From the NCBI GenBank assembly GCA_900110395.1, contig FODP01000003.1, positions 372,001-436,000 on the forward strand: 64,000 nt of DNA. The letters are read 5' to 3'. The DNA is from Rhodospirillales bacterium URHD0017. Its GTDB lineage: Bacteria > Pseudomonadota > Alphaproteobacteria > Reyranellales > Reyranellaceae. This document shows, piece after piece, positions 34,928-45,699 of the stretch. A program made the translations under genes and the position numbers. The notes under the pieces are model-generated. The model had not been told where the DNA came from, did not search any database, and worked only from the letters and a program-made list of their open reading frames with translations. Numbering within the stretch: the first letter of the stretch is position 1; each line of letters opens with the position of its first letter.

Positions 34928-35980
34928 TTGCGCATCGCCATCATCTCCGACGCCTGGCGGCCGCAGATCAATGGCGTGGTGCGCACGATCGAGACCGTGG
35001 CCCAACTCCTGCGCGCGGACGGCCACGATGTCGAAGTGTTCGGGCCGGATCGCTTCCGCACGCTGCCCTGCCCCAGCTACCCCGAGATCCGGCTCTCGCT
35101 GTTCCCCGGCGCGCGGCTGGCGCACATGCTGAAGCTCTATGCGCCCGACACCATCCACCTAGTGACCGAGGGGCCGTTGGGCTGGGCGGCGCGCAGCTTC
35201 TGCCTGTCGCGCGACATCCCGTTCACCACGGCCTACCACACGCGCTTTCCCGAATACGTCCACGCCCGCATCCGCCTGCCGCTGTCCTGGAGCTACGCCT
35301 TCATGCGCCGCTTCCACGCAGCCTCGGCGGGGGTGCTCGTCGTCGCGCAGTCGATCCGCGACGACCTCACGCAACGCGGCTTCAGGAACCTGGTGCCATG
35401 GTCGCGCGGCGTCGACATAGCGGCCTTCCATCCGCGCCCACGCACCCAGACCGGCGATGCGCGACCGATCTGGCTCTATGCCGGGCGGCTCGCCATCGAG
35501 AAAAACATCAAAGCCTTCCTCGAGCTCGACCTGCCAGGCACCAAATGGGTGGTGGGTGGCGGCCCGCAGCTCAAGGAGCTCAAGAGTCGATACAAGAACG
35601 CCCGCTTCTTCGGCTCGGTCGATACCGACGAGCTGTCGCTGCGCTACGCCGAGTCCGACTGCTTCGTCTTCCCCAGCCGCACCGATACGTTCGGCCTGGT
35701 CATGGTCGAGGCGCTGGCCTCGGGCCTACCGATCGCGGGCTATCCGGTGCCGGGTCCGCTCGACGTGGTTACCGATCCGAAAGTCGGTGCCCTCGATGAG
35801 GACCTGCGCACCGCCTGCCTGGCCGCCATTGACCGCGATTCTGCCGATTGCCGCCGCCACGCCGAGACTTTCACCTGGGAACGCTGCGCCGCGCAGTTCC
35901 TCGCCGCCCTGCAGCCCATCCCGCGCAGCGTCTGGCAGCCGCTGAAGCGGCGCGCCTTGCCCGACGCGGCAGCGTCATGA
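34928..35980 (+). CDS. GT4-type glycosyltransferase (TTG start)
   Basis: This 350-residue family 4 glycosyltransferase has an N-terminal Rossmann lobe beginning MRIAIISDAWRPQINGVVRTIETV. The C-terminal UDP/GDP-sugar-binding lobe has WLYAGRLAIEKNI, VGGGPQLKELKSR and SRTDTFGLVMVEALASGLPIAGYPVPG. The start codon is TTG at 34928, five bases after the LpxH-like stop codon, with GGAG eight bases upstream; no ATG or GTG fits the alignment. The pair is probably one operon. Known relatives are mannosyl- or glucosyltransferases that build membrane glycolipids; the product is not identified. Confidence 0.85.
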   Translation: MRIAIISDAWRPQINGVVRTIETVAQLLRADGHDVEVFGPDRFRTLPCPSYPEIRLSLFPGARLAHMLKLYAPDTIHLVTEGPLGWAARSFCLSRDIPFTTAYHTRFPEYVHARIRLPLSWSYAFMRRFHAASAGVLVVAQSIRDDLTQRGFRNLVPWSRGVDIAAFHPRPRTQTGDARPIWLYAGRLAIEKNIKAFLELDLPGTKWVVGGGPQLKELKSRYKNARFFGSVDTDELSLRYAESDCFVFPSRTDTFGLVMVEALASGLPIAGYPVPGPLDVVTDPKVGALDEDLRTACLAAIDRDSADCRRHAETFTWERCAAQFLAALQPIPRSVWQPLKRRALPDAAAS

Positions 35981-36038
35981 GGGCGGTTGAACTCCCTCAG
36001 GCTGCGAACCATCTTGAAGGCAGCCAACGGAGGTCGCG

Positions 36039-36428
36039 ATGCCAGCCCTCAACCACATCATCATCCCCGCCAAGGACAAGGACGCATCGGCGACCTTCCT
36101 CGCCGACATCCTGGGCGTGCAGCCGCAGCCGCAGTGGGGACCGTTCCGTCCGGTGCAGACCAGCAACGGCGTCACCCTCGACTTTGTTGATTCCAAGGAT
36201 GTGCGCACCCAGCACTACGCCTTCCTGGTCGACGACCAGGAGTTCGACGCCTCGTTCGCGCGCATCAAGAGCGCGGGCGTCGCCTACTTCGCCGACCACG
36301 ACAAGAGCGGCCCCGGCAAGATCAACCACCACTGGGGCGGCCGCGGCGTCTACTTCGAGGATCCCAACGGCCACCTGCTCGAGCTGATCACCAAGCCCTA
36401 TGGCAAGGCGTCGGAGATCCATCCCTGA
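36039..36428 (+). CDS. Single-domain VOC/glyoxalase-like protein
   Basis: This 129-residue vicinal-oxygen-chelate protein starts MPALNHIIIPAKDKDASATFLADILG, the typical first half with a histidine early. The second half ends GRGVYFEDPNGHLLELITKPYG, the classic EDPDGH-type glyoxalase ending with a glutamate metal ligand. Possible ligands are H6, H51, H/E late. Such proteins include glyoxalases, bleomycin-resistance-like proteins and dioxygenases. The function cannot be set. GGAGG five bases upstream supports the start. Confidence 0.85.
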   Translation: MPALNHIIIPAKDKDASATFLADILGVQPQPQWGPFRPVQTSNGVTLDFVDSKDVRTQHYAFLVDDQEFDASFARIKSAGVAYFADHDKSGPGKINHHWGGRGVYFEDPNGHLLELITKPYGKASEIHP

Positions 36429-36442
36429 CCGCTCCTAAGTCA

Positions 36443-36465
36443 CCTCCCCCGTGAGACGGAGGAGG
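36443..36465. repeat. CCTCCCC-type hairpin (one mismatch)
   Basis: CCTCCCCCGT (36443-36452) and ACGGAGGAGG (36456-36465) pair with one mismatch across a three-base loop. It lies between the convergent VOC and lipoprotein genes. Confidence 0.5.
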
Positions 36466-36476
36466 AAAAGAAGGGT

Positions 36477-36914
36477 CTACTGAATCTGCATTGTCCGCTG
36501 GCCGGCCAACACGCCGGCGCGGCCGGCATCCGGACTGGCCTCGCGGATCGAGCAGACCGGCGAGCCCGCTGGCATCTCGATATCGACGAAACGCATCTGG
36601 CCCGGCGCCAAGGTAATCGACGATGGATTGACCGAATTTGCCGTCGTGCAGCTCATGGCATGCCAGCCCGGCGCAAGCTCGACCCGCATCCAACTCGTCG
36701 GCGCCAGGCTGCCGATCACCATCGGCCCCACCGTCACATTGATGGCGGGTCCATTGTTCGTGGGATTGTAGAAGTATACTGCCGCCATGCCGGCTGGCGG
36801 CGGATTGAACTGCTTGCCCACCGCATCCTGGCCCGGCGGCGCCATGGAGACAGGCGGCGGGCCGCTGCATCCCGCGAGCAGCAGCATCGCTGACCCAACG
36901 ATGGCGTGGCGCAC
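36477..36914 (-). CDS. Secreted lipoprotein with a DUF2846-like domain
   Basis: This 145-residue protein starts MRHAIVGSAMLLLAGCSGP, a lipoprotein signal with LLAGC as the lipobox and C16 as the acylated cysteine. The mature domain begins with a proline-rich linker, then AAVYFYNPTNNGPAINVTVGPMVIGSL and WMRVELAPGWHAMSCTTA, a beta-rich layout like DUF2846. It would be anchored in the outer membrane. The start is GTG at 36914 with GAGGAG upstream. It lies 14 bases after the RraA-like gene, so they share a transcript. Confidence 0.72.
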   Translation of the reverse strand: MRHAIVGSAMLLLAGCSGPPPVSMAPPGQDAVGKQFNPPPAGMAAVYFYNPTNNGPAINVTVGPMVIGSLAPTSWMRVELAPGWHAMSCTTANSVNPSSITLAPGQMRFVDIEMPAGSPVCSIREASPDAGRAGVLAGQRTMQIQ

Positions 36915-36928
36915 GGTCGCCTCTCTCC

Positions 36929-37663
36929 TCAGCCGTTCGGTGGTTCGCCCGCCTTGATCCAGGCCTGGTAGAGCGCCTTGGTCTCGTCGTTGGGCGGATA
37001 GGTGCCGGTGATCGGCGTGCCCTGGCTGACGCGGATGGCGACGAATTTCTCCAGCCGCTCCTGCTCAAAGGAATCGCGCGCCACCTCGTCGGCCAGATGG
37101 CGCGGCACGACGATGGCGCCGTCCTCGTCGGCGACGATGACGTCGCCGGGATAGACCGGGACGCCACGGATGCCGACCGGCGCCTGCACCTCGACGGGAT
37201 GGAGGTGGTTCATGCTGGGCGGCGCGGCGGCCGCCGAGCAGTACACCGGGAAATCGTCGATCTTGGAGATCACCGGCGTGTCGCGCATGGCGCCGTCGCT
37301 CAGCACGCCCGCCACGCCGCGCACCTTCAACCGCAGCGCCAGGATGTCGCCAATCGTCCCCGATCGCGTGTTGCCCTCGGTGCCGATCACCAGCACACAG
37401 CCCGCCGGCGTCTCCTCGATCGCCTTGCGCTGGGCCGACGGCGGATCGTTGGGCGTCGGCGGCTTGTCGAGGTCCTCGCGGCCGGGAATGTAGCGCAGTG
37501 TGTAGGCCGGGCCGACCAGTCGCGTCGCCTTGGGATTGACCGGACCTACGCCGCTGATCGACGTGTTGCGAAAGCCGCGCTTCAGCATCTGCATGGAGAC
37601 GGTGGCCGTGCTGGCATACATGAAGTTCTTGATGGTCTCGGCCGACAGCGGCGCGGTGGTCAT
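36929..37663 (-). CDS. RraA-like / HMG-aldolase-family protein
   Basis: This 244-residue protein belongs to the RraA-like fold that includes 4-hydroxy-4-methyl-2-oxoglutarate and carboxyhydroxyoxoadipate aldolases. Signature residues are in VIGTEGNTRSGTIGDILALRLKVRG, then VAGVLSDGAMRDTPVI (the D-x-x-x-R-D metal and pyruvate-binding region) and VYPGDVIVADEDGAIVVP. Many such proteins are annotated as ribonuclease-E regulators, but the length and active-site residues fit an aldolase. It lies 14 bases after xseA, so the xseA-rraA-like-lipoprotein genes look like one operon. Confidence 0.85.
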   Translation of the reverse strand: MTTAPLSAETIKNFMYASTATVSMQMLKRGFRNTSISGVGPVNPKATRLVGPAYTLRYIPGREDLDKPPTPNDPPSAQRKAIEETPAGCVLVIGTEGNTRSGTIGDILALRLKVRGVAGVLSDGAMRDTPVISKIDDFPVYCSAAAAPPSMNHLHPVEVQAPVGIRGVPVYPGDVIVADEDGAIVVPRHLADEVARDSFEQERLEKFVAIRVSQGTPITGTYPPNDETKALYQAWIKAGEPPNG

Positions 37664-37677
37664 AAGCGTTCCCTCTC

Positions 37678-39192
37678 CTACAACAACGATCCTTGATTGC
37701 CGCTGCCGCCGTCGCGGCGGCGCGGCGGCGCGGCGGGACGCGGCGCGGCGCCCGCGCCATCGGTCACCTTGGCGCCGATCTTGCCATCGGCGAATTCGAC
37801 GCTAAGCGTGTCGCCGGCGTGCGTGTCGGCGGCCGTCAGCACCGGATGGCCGTCCTGGTCGCGCACCAGGGCGAAGCCGCGTTGCAGGACCGAATGGAAG
37901 GAGTAGCTCTCCAGAAGCTTGCCGAGCTGGTCGACCTGGCGATGGCCGCGCTCCAGCAGTTCGGCGCCGCAGCGCTGCAGCCGCTCGACATACTGCTCCA
38001 GCCGGTCCGACGTGCGCTCGATCTTCTGGCGCGTGTCGCCGACATAGCGGCGCATCGCGCCTTCCAGCACGCGCGCCTCCGCCGTCAGCGCCTGCTGCTT
38101 GGCGACCAGCACGGCGACCGGGCTTATGAGCCGGGCCGCCGCCAGGGCATGGCCGCGGCGCTCGACCAGCCCGCGTGTCGCCAGCGCCAGCCGCTCGCCG
38201 CTGACGTCGAGCCGCTGCTGGCGCTCCTCGATCAGGCGCAGGGGATCGCCCAGCCCGCGCGCCAGGCCGGTCACGGCGAGCGTGGCCTCGCGCAGCACGC
38301 GGTTCATGCAGGCGATGGTGCGCTTGCCGAAATCGAGCGTCTGGGCGATCAGGTCGGCCCGCACCGGCACGGCCATCTCGGCCGCTGCCGTCGGCGTCGG
38401 CGCGCGGCGGTCGGAGGCGAAGTCGATCAGCGTGGTGTCGGTCTCGTGCCCGACCGCCGAGATCAGCGGGATGGTCGAGGCCGCCGCCGCGCGCACGACG
38501 ACCTCCTCGTTGAAAGCCCAAAGGTCTTCCAGGCTGCCGCCGCCGCGCGCCACGATCAGCACGTCGGGCCGTGGCACGGGGCCTTGCTCAGGCAGGCGAT
38601 TGAAACCCGCGATGGCCTTGGCCACTTCGCCCGCCGCCTTCTCGCCCTGTACCGCCACCGGCCAGACCAGGACGCGGCGCGGAAAGCGGTCGGAGATGCG
38701 GTGAAGGATGTCGCGGATCACCGCGCCCGACGGCGAGGTCACCACGCCCACCACCTCGGGCAGGAACGGCAGCGCCCGCTTGCGGTCGGCGTCGAACAGG
38801 CCTTCGGCCGCGAGCTTCTTGCGCCGGTCCTCCAGAAGCTTCAGCAGCGCGCCTTCGCCCGCAAGCTCCAGGCGATCGACGATGATCTGGTAGCGCGAGG
38901 AGCCGGCATAGGTCGTGAGCCTGCCGGTGGCGATGACCTCCAGGCCCTCCTCGATGCGGATGCCGAGTCGCGGGATGGTGCCCTTCCAGCACACGCCATC
39001 GATCACGGCGTTCTCGTCCTTGAGCCGGAAATAGCAGTGGCCCGAGCGCGGGAAGGACGGCTGGCTGATCTCGCCGCGCACGCGCACGCGCGGAAACGCC
39101 GTCTCGATCTCGCGCTTCAGGGCAAAGGAGAGCTCCGAGACGGTGAATTCCGGGACGTTGCTGGTGACCTGCTCAGGCGCTGTCGATTCCAT
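37678..39192 (-). CDS. xseA: Exodeoxyribonuclease VII large subunit XseA
   Basis: The 504-residue large subunit of exonuclease VII degrades single-stranded DNA and acts in repair. The N-terminal OB-fold region begins TVSELSFALKREIETAFPRVRVRGEISQPSFPRSGHCYFRLKDE. The catalytic core has VVTSPSGAVIRDILHR, DVLIVARGGGSLEDLWAFNEE and SAVGHETDTTLIDFASDRRAPTPTAAAE. A long coiled-coil region and a glycine/arginine-rich C-terminus follow. The small subunit xseB is not in the window. The VapC gene lies only nine bases upstream on the same strand, so xseA may depend on the toxin-antitoxin promoter. Confidence 0.95.
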   Translation of the reverse strand: MESTAPEQVTSNVPEFTVSELSFALKREIETAFPRVRVRGEISQPSFPRSGHCYFRLKDENAVIDGVCWKGTIPRLGIRIEEGLEVIATGRLTTYAGSSRYQIIVDRLELAGEGALLKLLEDRRKKLAAEGLFDADRKRALPFLPEVVGVVTSPSGAVIRDILHRISDRFPRRVLVWPVAVQGEKAAGEVAKAIAGFNRLPEQGPVPRPDVLIVARGGGSLEDLWAFNEEVVVRAAAASTIPLISAVGHETDTTLIDFASDRRAPTPTAAAEMAVPVRADLIAQTLDFGKRTIACMNRVLREATLAVTGLARGLGDPLRLIEERQQRLDVSGERLALATRGLVERRGHALAAARLISPVAVLVAKQQALTAEARVLEGAMRRYVGDTRQKIERTSDRLEQYVERLQRCGAELLERGHRQVDQLGKLLESYSFHSVLQRGFALVRDQDGHPVLTAADTHAGDTLSVEFADGKIGAKVTDGAGAAPRPAAPPRRRDGGSGNQGSLL

Positions 39193-39201
39193 GACGAGAC
39201 G

Positions 39202-39606
39202 CTACACCCGCGCATCGATACGAACGAGTGGCCCCTTCCACCCGAGCAGACGCGCATCTGAGGTCGCGAGCGACGCCCCAAGATTTAGCGCCGTCGCAAC
39301 GATCAGTCGGTCAGCGGGGTCATCATGCATGTTTGGCAGTTCGTTCGCGGCGATACCGATTAGCCCGTCGATTGCCACTTCGCGAACGCCCATACGCAAG
39401 ATGCTGGCGCGCCAATCCGCAATTGGCTGAGCGAGGCCGAACTTCCCTTTGCGAATCTTGAGCGCGAGTTCCCAGAACGAAATTGCGGAAACATGCGCAA
39501 CACCATCCGACACTGCTTGGTCAATCGCATGCTCCGCGCGGCGACCGAGGGCTTTGTCGCCTTCGAATGCCCATACCAGCGCATTGGTGTCGAGCACGAC
39601 GCTCAT
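39202..39606 (-). CDS. PIN-domain ribonuclease toxin (VapC family)
   Basis: This 134-residue toxin has the PIN-domain acidic residues: VVLDTNALVWA (first aspartate at residue 6), FWELALKIRKGK, and DDPADRLIVATAL near the C-terminus. It probably cleaves RNA when free of antitoxin. Its ATG overlaps the antitoxin stop by four bases (ATGA), so translation is coupled. The pair is unlike its G+C-rich neighbours: more A+T-rich codons such as AAT, TTT and AAA are frequent. This, with the position between xseA and purD, suggests later insertion. Confidence 0.88.
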   Translation of the reverse strand: MSVVLDTNALVWAFEGDKALGRRAEHAIDQAVSDGVAHVSAISFWELALKIRKGKFGLAQPIADWRASILRMGVREVAIDGLIGIAANELPNMHDDPADRLIVATALNLGASLATSDARLLGWKGPLVRIDARV

Positions 39607-39836
39607 TCTTTGAGCGCCTCCCAGTCTTCGCCTGTCGGCTCATCAAGATCGCCCATGAGTGTGACCGAGCCCTTTAGAGCGCCGATTATCGATTTCGGCT
39701 TGTCTACAAAAGGAATGATTTCAGCGACCGGCTTGCCGTTCTTCGTCACGATCACCCGCTCGTGCTTGGAGGCAACGTCATCCAGCACGCCCAAAAACTT
39801 TGCTTTGCACTCGGACGCTTTCATGGTTTTTGTCAT
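39603..39836 (-). CDS. Phd/YefM-type antitoxin
   Basis: This 77-residue antitoxin has the Phd-type DNA-binding N-terminus (MKASECKAKFLGVLDDVASKHERVIVTKNGKPVAEIIP) and an acidic, flexible C-terminus that neutralises the toxin (TLMGDLDEPTGEDWEALKE). I use ATG at 39836; an in-frame ATG at 39878 would read through the operator. The double operator at 39853-39878 indicates autorepression. Toxin translation follows through the ATGA overlap. Confidence 0.85.
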   Translation of the reverse strand: MTKTMKASECKAKFLGVLDDVASKHERVIVTKNGKPVAEIIPFVDKPKSIIGALKGSVTLMGDLDEPTGEDWEALKE

Positions 39837-39852
39837 TGCAGAACCCGCGATG

Positions 39853-39878
39853 TGACCATGGTCATGACTAATGGTCAT
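39853..39878. promoter_or_regulatory. Double operator before the antitoxin gene
   Basis: TGACCATGGTCA (39853-39864) is a perfect 12-base palindrome. Sharing its last base, ATGAC-N5-GTCAT (39864-39878) forms a second inverted repeat. A minus-strand promoter TTGAAA-N17-AATATG lies just upstream of it. Adjacent sites of this kind are usual for antitoxin or toxin-antitoxin autorepression. Confidence 0.65.
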
Positions 39879-39916
39879 ATTGGCAGAATAGGGCGTGATT
39901 TCAAGGGGTTGTGGAA

Positions 39917-41200
39917 ATGCGAATTCTGGTCGTCGGCGGCGGTGGCCGCGAACATTCGCTTTGCTGGGCCATTTCCGCCTCTCCGCTGTGCACAAAACTG
40001 TACTGCGCCCCCGGCAATGCCGGCATTGCCCAAGTGGCTGAATGCATCGACGTCGCCGCCGAGGATATCGCAGGCCAGTTGGCATTGGCCAAAGGGGAAA
40101 AGATCGATTTCGTGGTGGTGGGACCGGAAGCGCCACTGGCCATGGGCCTGGCCGATCGCATTGCCGAGGCCGGCATAAAGGTGTTCGGCCCCTCGCAGAA
40201 GGCGGCCCAGCTCGAAAGCTCCAAGGGTTTCACCAAGGAGCTGTGCAAGCGCCACAACATACCGACCGGCGCCTACGAGCGCTTCACCGACGCCGACAAG
40301 GCCGTGGCCTACATCAAGGCGCAGGGCGCTCCGATCGTCGTGAAGGCCGATGGCCTCGCCGCCGGCAAGGGCGTCGTCGTGGCCGAGACGGTCGAGCAGG
40401 CGATCGAGGCGGCGCGCGACATGCTGTCGGGCAACCGCTTCGGCGCGGCCGGCGCCTCGGTCGTCATCGAGGAATTCCTGGTCGGCGAGGAGATGAGCTT
40501 CTTCGCGCTCTGCGACGGCGAGCACGTCCTGCCGCTGATCGGCGCCCAGGACCACAAGCGCGCCTACGACGACGACAAGGGCCCCAACACCGGCGGCATG
40601 GGCGCCTATTCGCCGGCGCCGATCTTCGACGCGACCATGCAGAAGCGCACCATGGACGAGATCATCCTGCCCACCGCGCGCGCCATGGCCGCGGACGGCA
40701 TGCCGTTCAAGGGCGTGCTCTATGCCGGGCTGATGATCACCGCGCAGGGCCCGAAGATCTTCGAGTACAACTGCCGCTTCGGCGATCCGGAAACCCAGGT
40801 GCTGATGATGCGGCTCAAGTCCGATCTCGTGCCGGCGCTGATCGCCTGTGCCGACGGCGGGCTAAAACATTTCGACCTGCGCTGGTCGAACGAATCGGCC
40901 CTGACCGTGGTCATGGCGGCCAAGGGCTATCCCGATGCCTACCAGAAGGGCACCGAGATCCGCGGCCTCGACGCCGCGGCAAAGGTAGAGGGCGTGCAGC
41001 TTTTCCATGCCGGCACGAAGTTCGGCCCCGACGGCAAGCGCGTGCTGGCCAACGGCGGGCGCGTGCTGAATGTCACCGCCATGGCGCCGACCGTCGAGGA
41101 GGCCCGTAATCGCGCGTACCGTGCGGTCGACCTGATCGACTGGCCGGAAGGCTTCTGCCGGCGGGATATCGCATGGCGGGTCGTCGGTTCGCACCGGTGA
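39917..41200 (+). CDS. purD: Phosphoribosylamine-glycine ligase PurD
   Basis: The 427-residue cytoplasmic ATP-grasp enzyme makes glycinamide ribonucleotide in purine synthesis. It starts [18 protein letters not shown], the family's N-terminal Rossmann motif, and has the ATP-grasp segments [19 protein letters not shown] and [19 protein letters not shown]. The metal-binding region is [18 protein letters not shown] use ATG at 39917; GTG two codons earlier is possible. It diverges from the toxin-antitoxin pair with 80 bases between start codons, so its promoter overlaps the antitoxin control region. Confidence 0.96.
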   Translation: MRILVVGGGGREHSLCWAISASPLCTKLYCAPGNAGIAQVAECIDVAAEDIAGQLALAKGEKIDFVVVGPEAPLAMGLADRIAEAGIKVFGPSQKAAQLESSKGFTKELCKRHNIPTGAYERFTDADKAVAYIKAQGAPIVVKADGLAAGKGVVVAETVEQAIEAARDMLSGNRFGAAGASVVIEEFLVGEEMSFFALCDGEHVLPLIGAQDHKRAYDDDKGPNTGGMGAYSPAPIFDATMQKRTMDEIILPTARAMAADGMPFKGVLYAGLMITAQGPKIFEYNCRFGDPETQVLMMRLKSDLVPALIACADGGLKHFDLRWSNESALTVVMAAKGYPDAYQKGTEIRGLDAAAKVEGVQLFHAGTKFGPDGKRVLANGGRVLNVTAMAPTVEEARNRAYRAVDLIDWPEGFCRRDIAWRVVGSHR

Positions 41201-41232
41201 CAGGCTGCGCGCTGAAGGGCTAGGGTCGATCC

Positions 41233-42360
41233 ATGCCCGATTCATCAGACCTCTCGCAGCGCCTGCTGGCGCAGCTTCGCTTTCCGTGCGGCGACGTGCC
41301 GGAACCCGGCACCATCAAGAACGTCGCTCCCGGCATCTACTGGCTGCGCATGCCGCTGCCCTTCCAGCTCAACCACATCAACCTGTGGCTGGTCGAGGAG
41401 GAGGATGGCTGGACCATCGTCGACACCGGCATCAACACACCCGAGACGCGCGAGCTGTGGGAGAAGATCTTCGCCGAGACGCTTTCCGGCAAGCCGGTGA
41501 AGCGGGTGATCGCCACCCACCTGCATCCCGACCATGTCGGCCTGGCCGGCTGGCTGTGCAGCCGCTGGGGCGCGCCGCTCTGGATGACGCTCGGCGAATA
41601 CATGAGCGCCATCGCCGCCCGCAACGACTTCATCGAGAACGAGGACCTGCGCGCTGCGCACCTGGCGCGCAACGGCGTGCCGGCCGACAAGATCACGCTG
41701 TTCCATCGTCACAAGGGCGGCTACGCCAAGGGCGTGGCGCCGCTGCCGCCGACCTTCCAGCGCCTGATCCATGCCCATCCCATCACCCTGGGCGGCCATC
41801 GCTGGGACGTCATCGTCGGCCGCGGGCATGCGCCCGAGCACGCCTCGCTATGGTGTCCCGAGCTCAACGTGCTGATCGCAGGCGACCAGGTGCTGCCCAA
41901 GATCAGCACCAATGTCGGCGTGTGGCCCAACGAGCCCGAGGCCGATTCGCTCACCTGGTTCCTCGACGGCTTCTCGCGCTTCCGCCGCCTGCCCGCCAAC
42001 GCGCTGATCCTGCCGAGCCACGGTTTCCCGTTCGTCGGCCTCCACACCAGGCTCGACCAGCTCGTCGCCCATCACGACGCGCGCCTGAACGACATGACCG
42101 CCGCCATCGCCCATCGCGGCGCCGAGGGCGCCACCGGCTGGGACATGGTGCCGGTGCTTTTCCCGCGCCATCTCGACAACAACCAGATCGTCTTCGCCTT
42201 CGGCGAGACCCTGGCGCACCTCCATTGCCTGGAAACGCGCGCCCGCGTGAAGCGGGTAGTCGTCGACGGCGTGTCCCGCTTCGTCGCCCTGGTCGATCCC
42301 CATGTCCAGCCACCGGCCGACGATTCGGACGCCGACGTTATGGACGTGGGGACAGCCTAG
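41233..42360 (+). CDS. MBL-fold metallohydrolase
   Basis: This 375-residue cytoplasmic metallo-beta-lactamase-fold protein has the zinc motif THLHPDHVGLAG (HxHxDH) near residue 95. It also has WTIVDTGINTPETR before it, GRGHAPEHASLWC (third-metal histidine region) and a late ILPSHGFPF. The fold serves hydrolases and thiolesterases, and a C-terminal helical addition after residue 290 is common in the longer branch. It may hydrolyse a CoA or glutathione thioester; nothing in the neighbourhood fixes this. Its stop codon overlaps that of the convergent GNAT gene. Confidence 0.88.
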   Translation: MPDSSDLSQRLLAQLRFPCGDVPEPGTIKNVAPGIYWLRMPLPFQLNHINLWLVEEEDGWTIVDTGINTPETRELWEKIFAETLSGKPVKRVIATHLHPDHVGLAGWLCSRWGAPLWMTLGEYMSAIAARNDFIENEDLRAAHLARNGVPADKITLFHRHKGGYAKGVAPLPPTFQRLIHAHPITLGGHRWDVIVGRGHAPEHASLWCPELNVLIAGDQVLPKISTNVGVWPNEPEADSLTWFLDGFSRFRRLPANALILPSHGFPFVGLHTRLDQLVAHHDARLNDMTAAIAHRGAEGATGWDMVPVLFPRHLDNNQIVFAFGETLAHLHCLETRARVKRVVVDGVSRFVALVDPHVQPPADDSDADVMDVGTA

Positions 42361-42809
42361 GGATCGCGCGCCCAGCGATAGCGCACGTCCGGCATCTTCT
42401 CCTCGTTGTCGTGGCCGTCGGTGAAGCGGATTGCCTTGAAGCCGTGCCGTTCGTAGAACCGGCGGGCAAGGGTATTGGCCTGGAAGCACCAGAGCTCGAG
42501 CGCCGCCTCTCCCGATCGCTTGGCGCCTTCGATCAGCAGGCTGCCGGCGCCGGCACCGATGACGTCCGGATGGGCATAGAGCATCCGGACCTCTTCGCCC
42601 TGCAGCGCCAGAAAGGCGACGATACCTTCGTCGCCTTCGGCAACGGTGACGATGCATTCCTTCAGGACCACGTGCTCGATGAACCAGCGATCTTCTTCTT
42701 CCGTATGCAGCGCCGGCAGGAAGCTGAGCAGCCTGAAGGACGGCGAGAACACGCGGGCGATCGCCGCCGCGTCGTCGGCCGTTGCCGGCCGGGTTGAGAA
42801 ATCCCCCAT
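42357..42809 (-). CDS. GNAT-family N-acetyltransferase
   Basis: The 150-residue acetyltransferase begins [26 protein letters not shown]. It has the central strand [44 protein letters not shown], with the acetyl-CoA-binding V-x-x-x-x-x-GxGxGxxL-like loop. It ends with the C-terminal [12 protein letters not shown] motif. The substrate is unknown. It diverges from queA with only 24 bases between start codons, so the queA promoter must overlap this gene or queA may lack its own. Confidence 0.86.
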   Translation of the reverse strand: MGDFSTRPATADDAAAIARVFSPSFRLLSFLPALHTEEEDRWFIEHVVLKECIVTVAEGDEGIVAFLALQGEEVRMLYAHPDVIGAGAGSLLIEGAKRSGEAALELWCFQANTLARRFYERHGFKAIRFTDGHDNEEKMPDVRYRWARDP

Positions 42810-42833
42810 CGCGTCATATTGAACCGGCTGCAA

Positions 42834-44998
<2,165 letters not shown>

Positions 44999-45011
44999 CG
45001 GAGCGTGCGTA

Positions 45012-45620
45012 ATGCCGAACGAGGCGCTGATCGTGGTCGATGTGCAGAACGACTTCTGCGAGGGCGGTGCGCTTGCCGTCCCGGGAGCGCGCTCGATCGT
45101 GCCGATGGTCAACCGCCTGATCGGCCGCCACGACCACGTGGTGCTGACGCAGGACTGGCATCCGCCGGGCCACGCCTCGTTTGCCAGCGCATGGCGGGAC
45201 GCCGAGCCCTTCTCCTCGGTGCAGTTTCCCTATGGTCCACAGACGCTGTGGCCGGACCATTGCGTGCAAGGCACGCCGGGCGCGGAGTTCCATCCCGACC
45301 TGCACACCACCAAGGCGCAGATGATCGTGCGCAAAGGCTTCCATACCGGCATCGATTCCTACTCGGCGTTCCGCGAGAACGACCGCATGACGCGCACCGG
45401 GCTCGACGGCTACCTGAAGGCGCGTGGCTTCACGCGGCTGATCTTCTGCGGCCTGGCGCTCGACTACTGCGTCGCCTGGTCCGCGATCGACGCGCGGCAG
45501 GCGGGGTTCGACGTCGCCGTGGTGCAGGAGGCGACCGCCGCCATCGACCTCGACGGCAGCAAGAAGCGCAAGCTGACCGAGATGCGCCAGGCCGGCATCA
45601 ATTTGAACGCGACGGCTTAG
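45012..45620 (+). CDS. pncA: Nicotinamidase / isochorismatase-family PncA
   Basis: This 202-residue cytoplasmic hydrolase converts nicotinamide to nicotinate for NAD salvage. The catalytic triad is visible: the aspartate in VVDVQNDFCEGGALAVPGA, the lysine near KGFHTGIDSYSAF, and the cysteine in FCGLALDYCVAWSAIDA. The metal-binding region ADGLD-like segment is WHPPGHASFAS with histidines. It is probably part of the queA-tgt transcript. The large inverted repeat at 45631-45691 follows directly. Confidence 0.92.
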   Translation: MPNEALIVVDVQNDFCEGGALAVPGARSIVPMVNRLIGRHDHVVLTQDWHPPGHASFASAWRDAEPFSSVQFPYGPQTLWPDHCVQGTPGAEFHPDLHTTKAQMIVRKGFHTGIDSYSAFRENDRMTRTGLDGYLKARGFTRLIFCGLALDYCVAWSAIDARQAGFDVAVVQEATAAIDLDGSKKRKLTEMRQAGINLNATA

Positions 45621-45630
45621 CCCTTATTCT

Positions 45631-45691
45631 TTCCGGACCGCGCGCGTCCTCGCGCTCCTCATGAGCGCGCGAGGACGCGCGCGGTCCGGAA
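45631..45691. repeat. Large inverted repeat, BIME-like
   Basis: Left arm 45631-45657 (27 bases) and right arm 45663-45691 (29 bases) are reverse complements apart from one extra CG, with CTC-AT between. The core is G+C-rich and ends in GCGCTC/GAGCGC, echoing the edges of the elements at 3714 and 32975. It lies between the convergent pncA and OmpA genes and may act as a bidirectional terminator. Confidence 0.8.
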
Positions 45692-45699
45692 GAGCAGGA

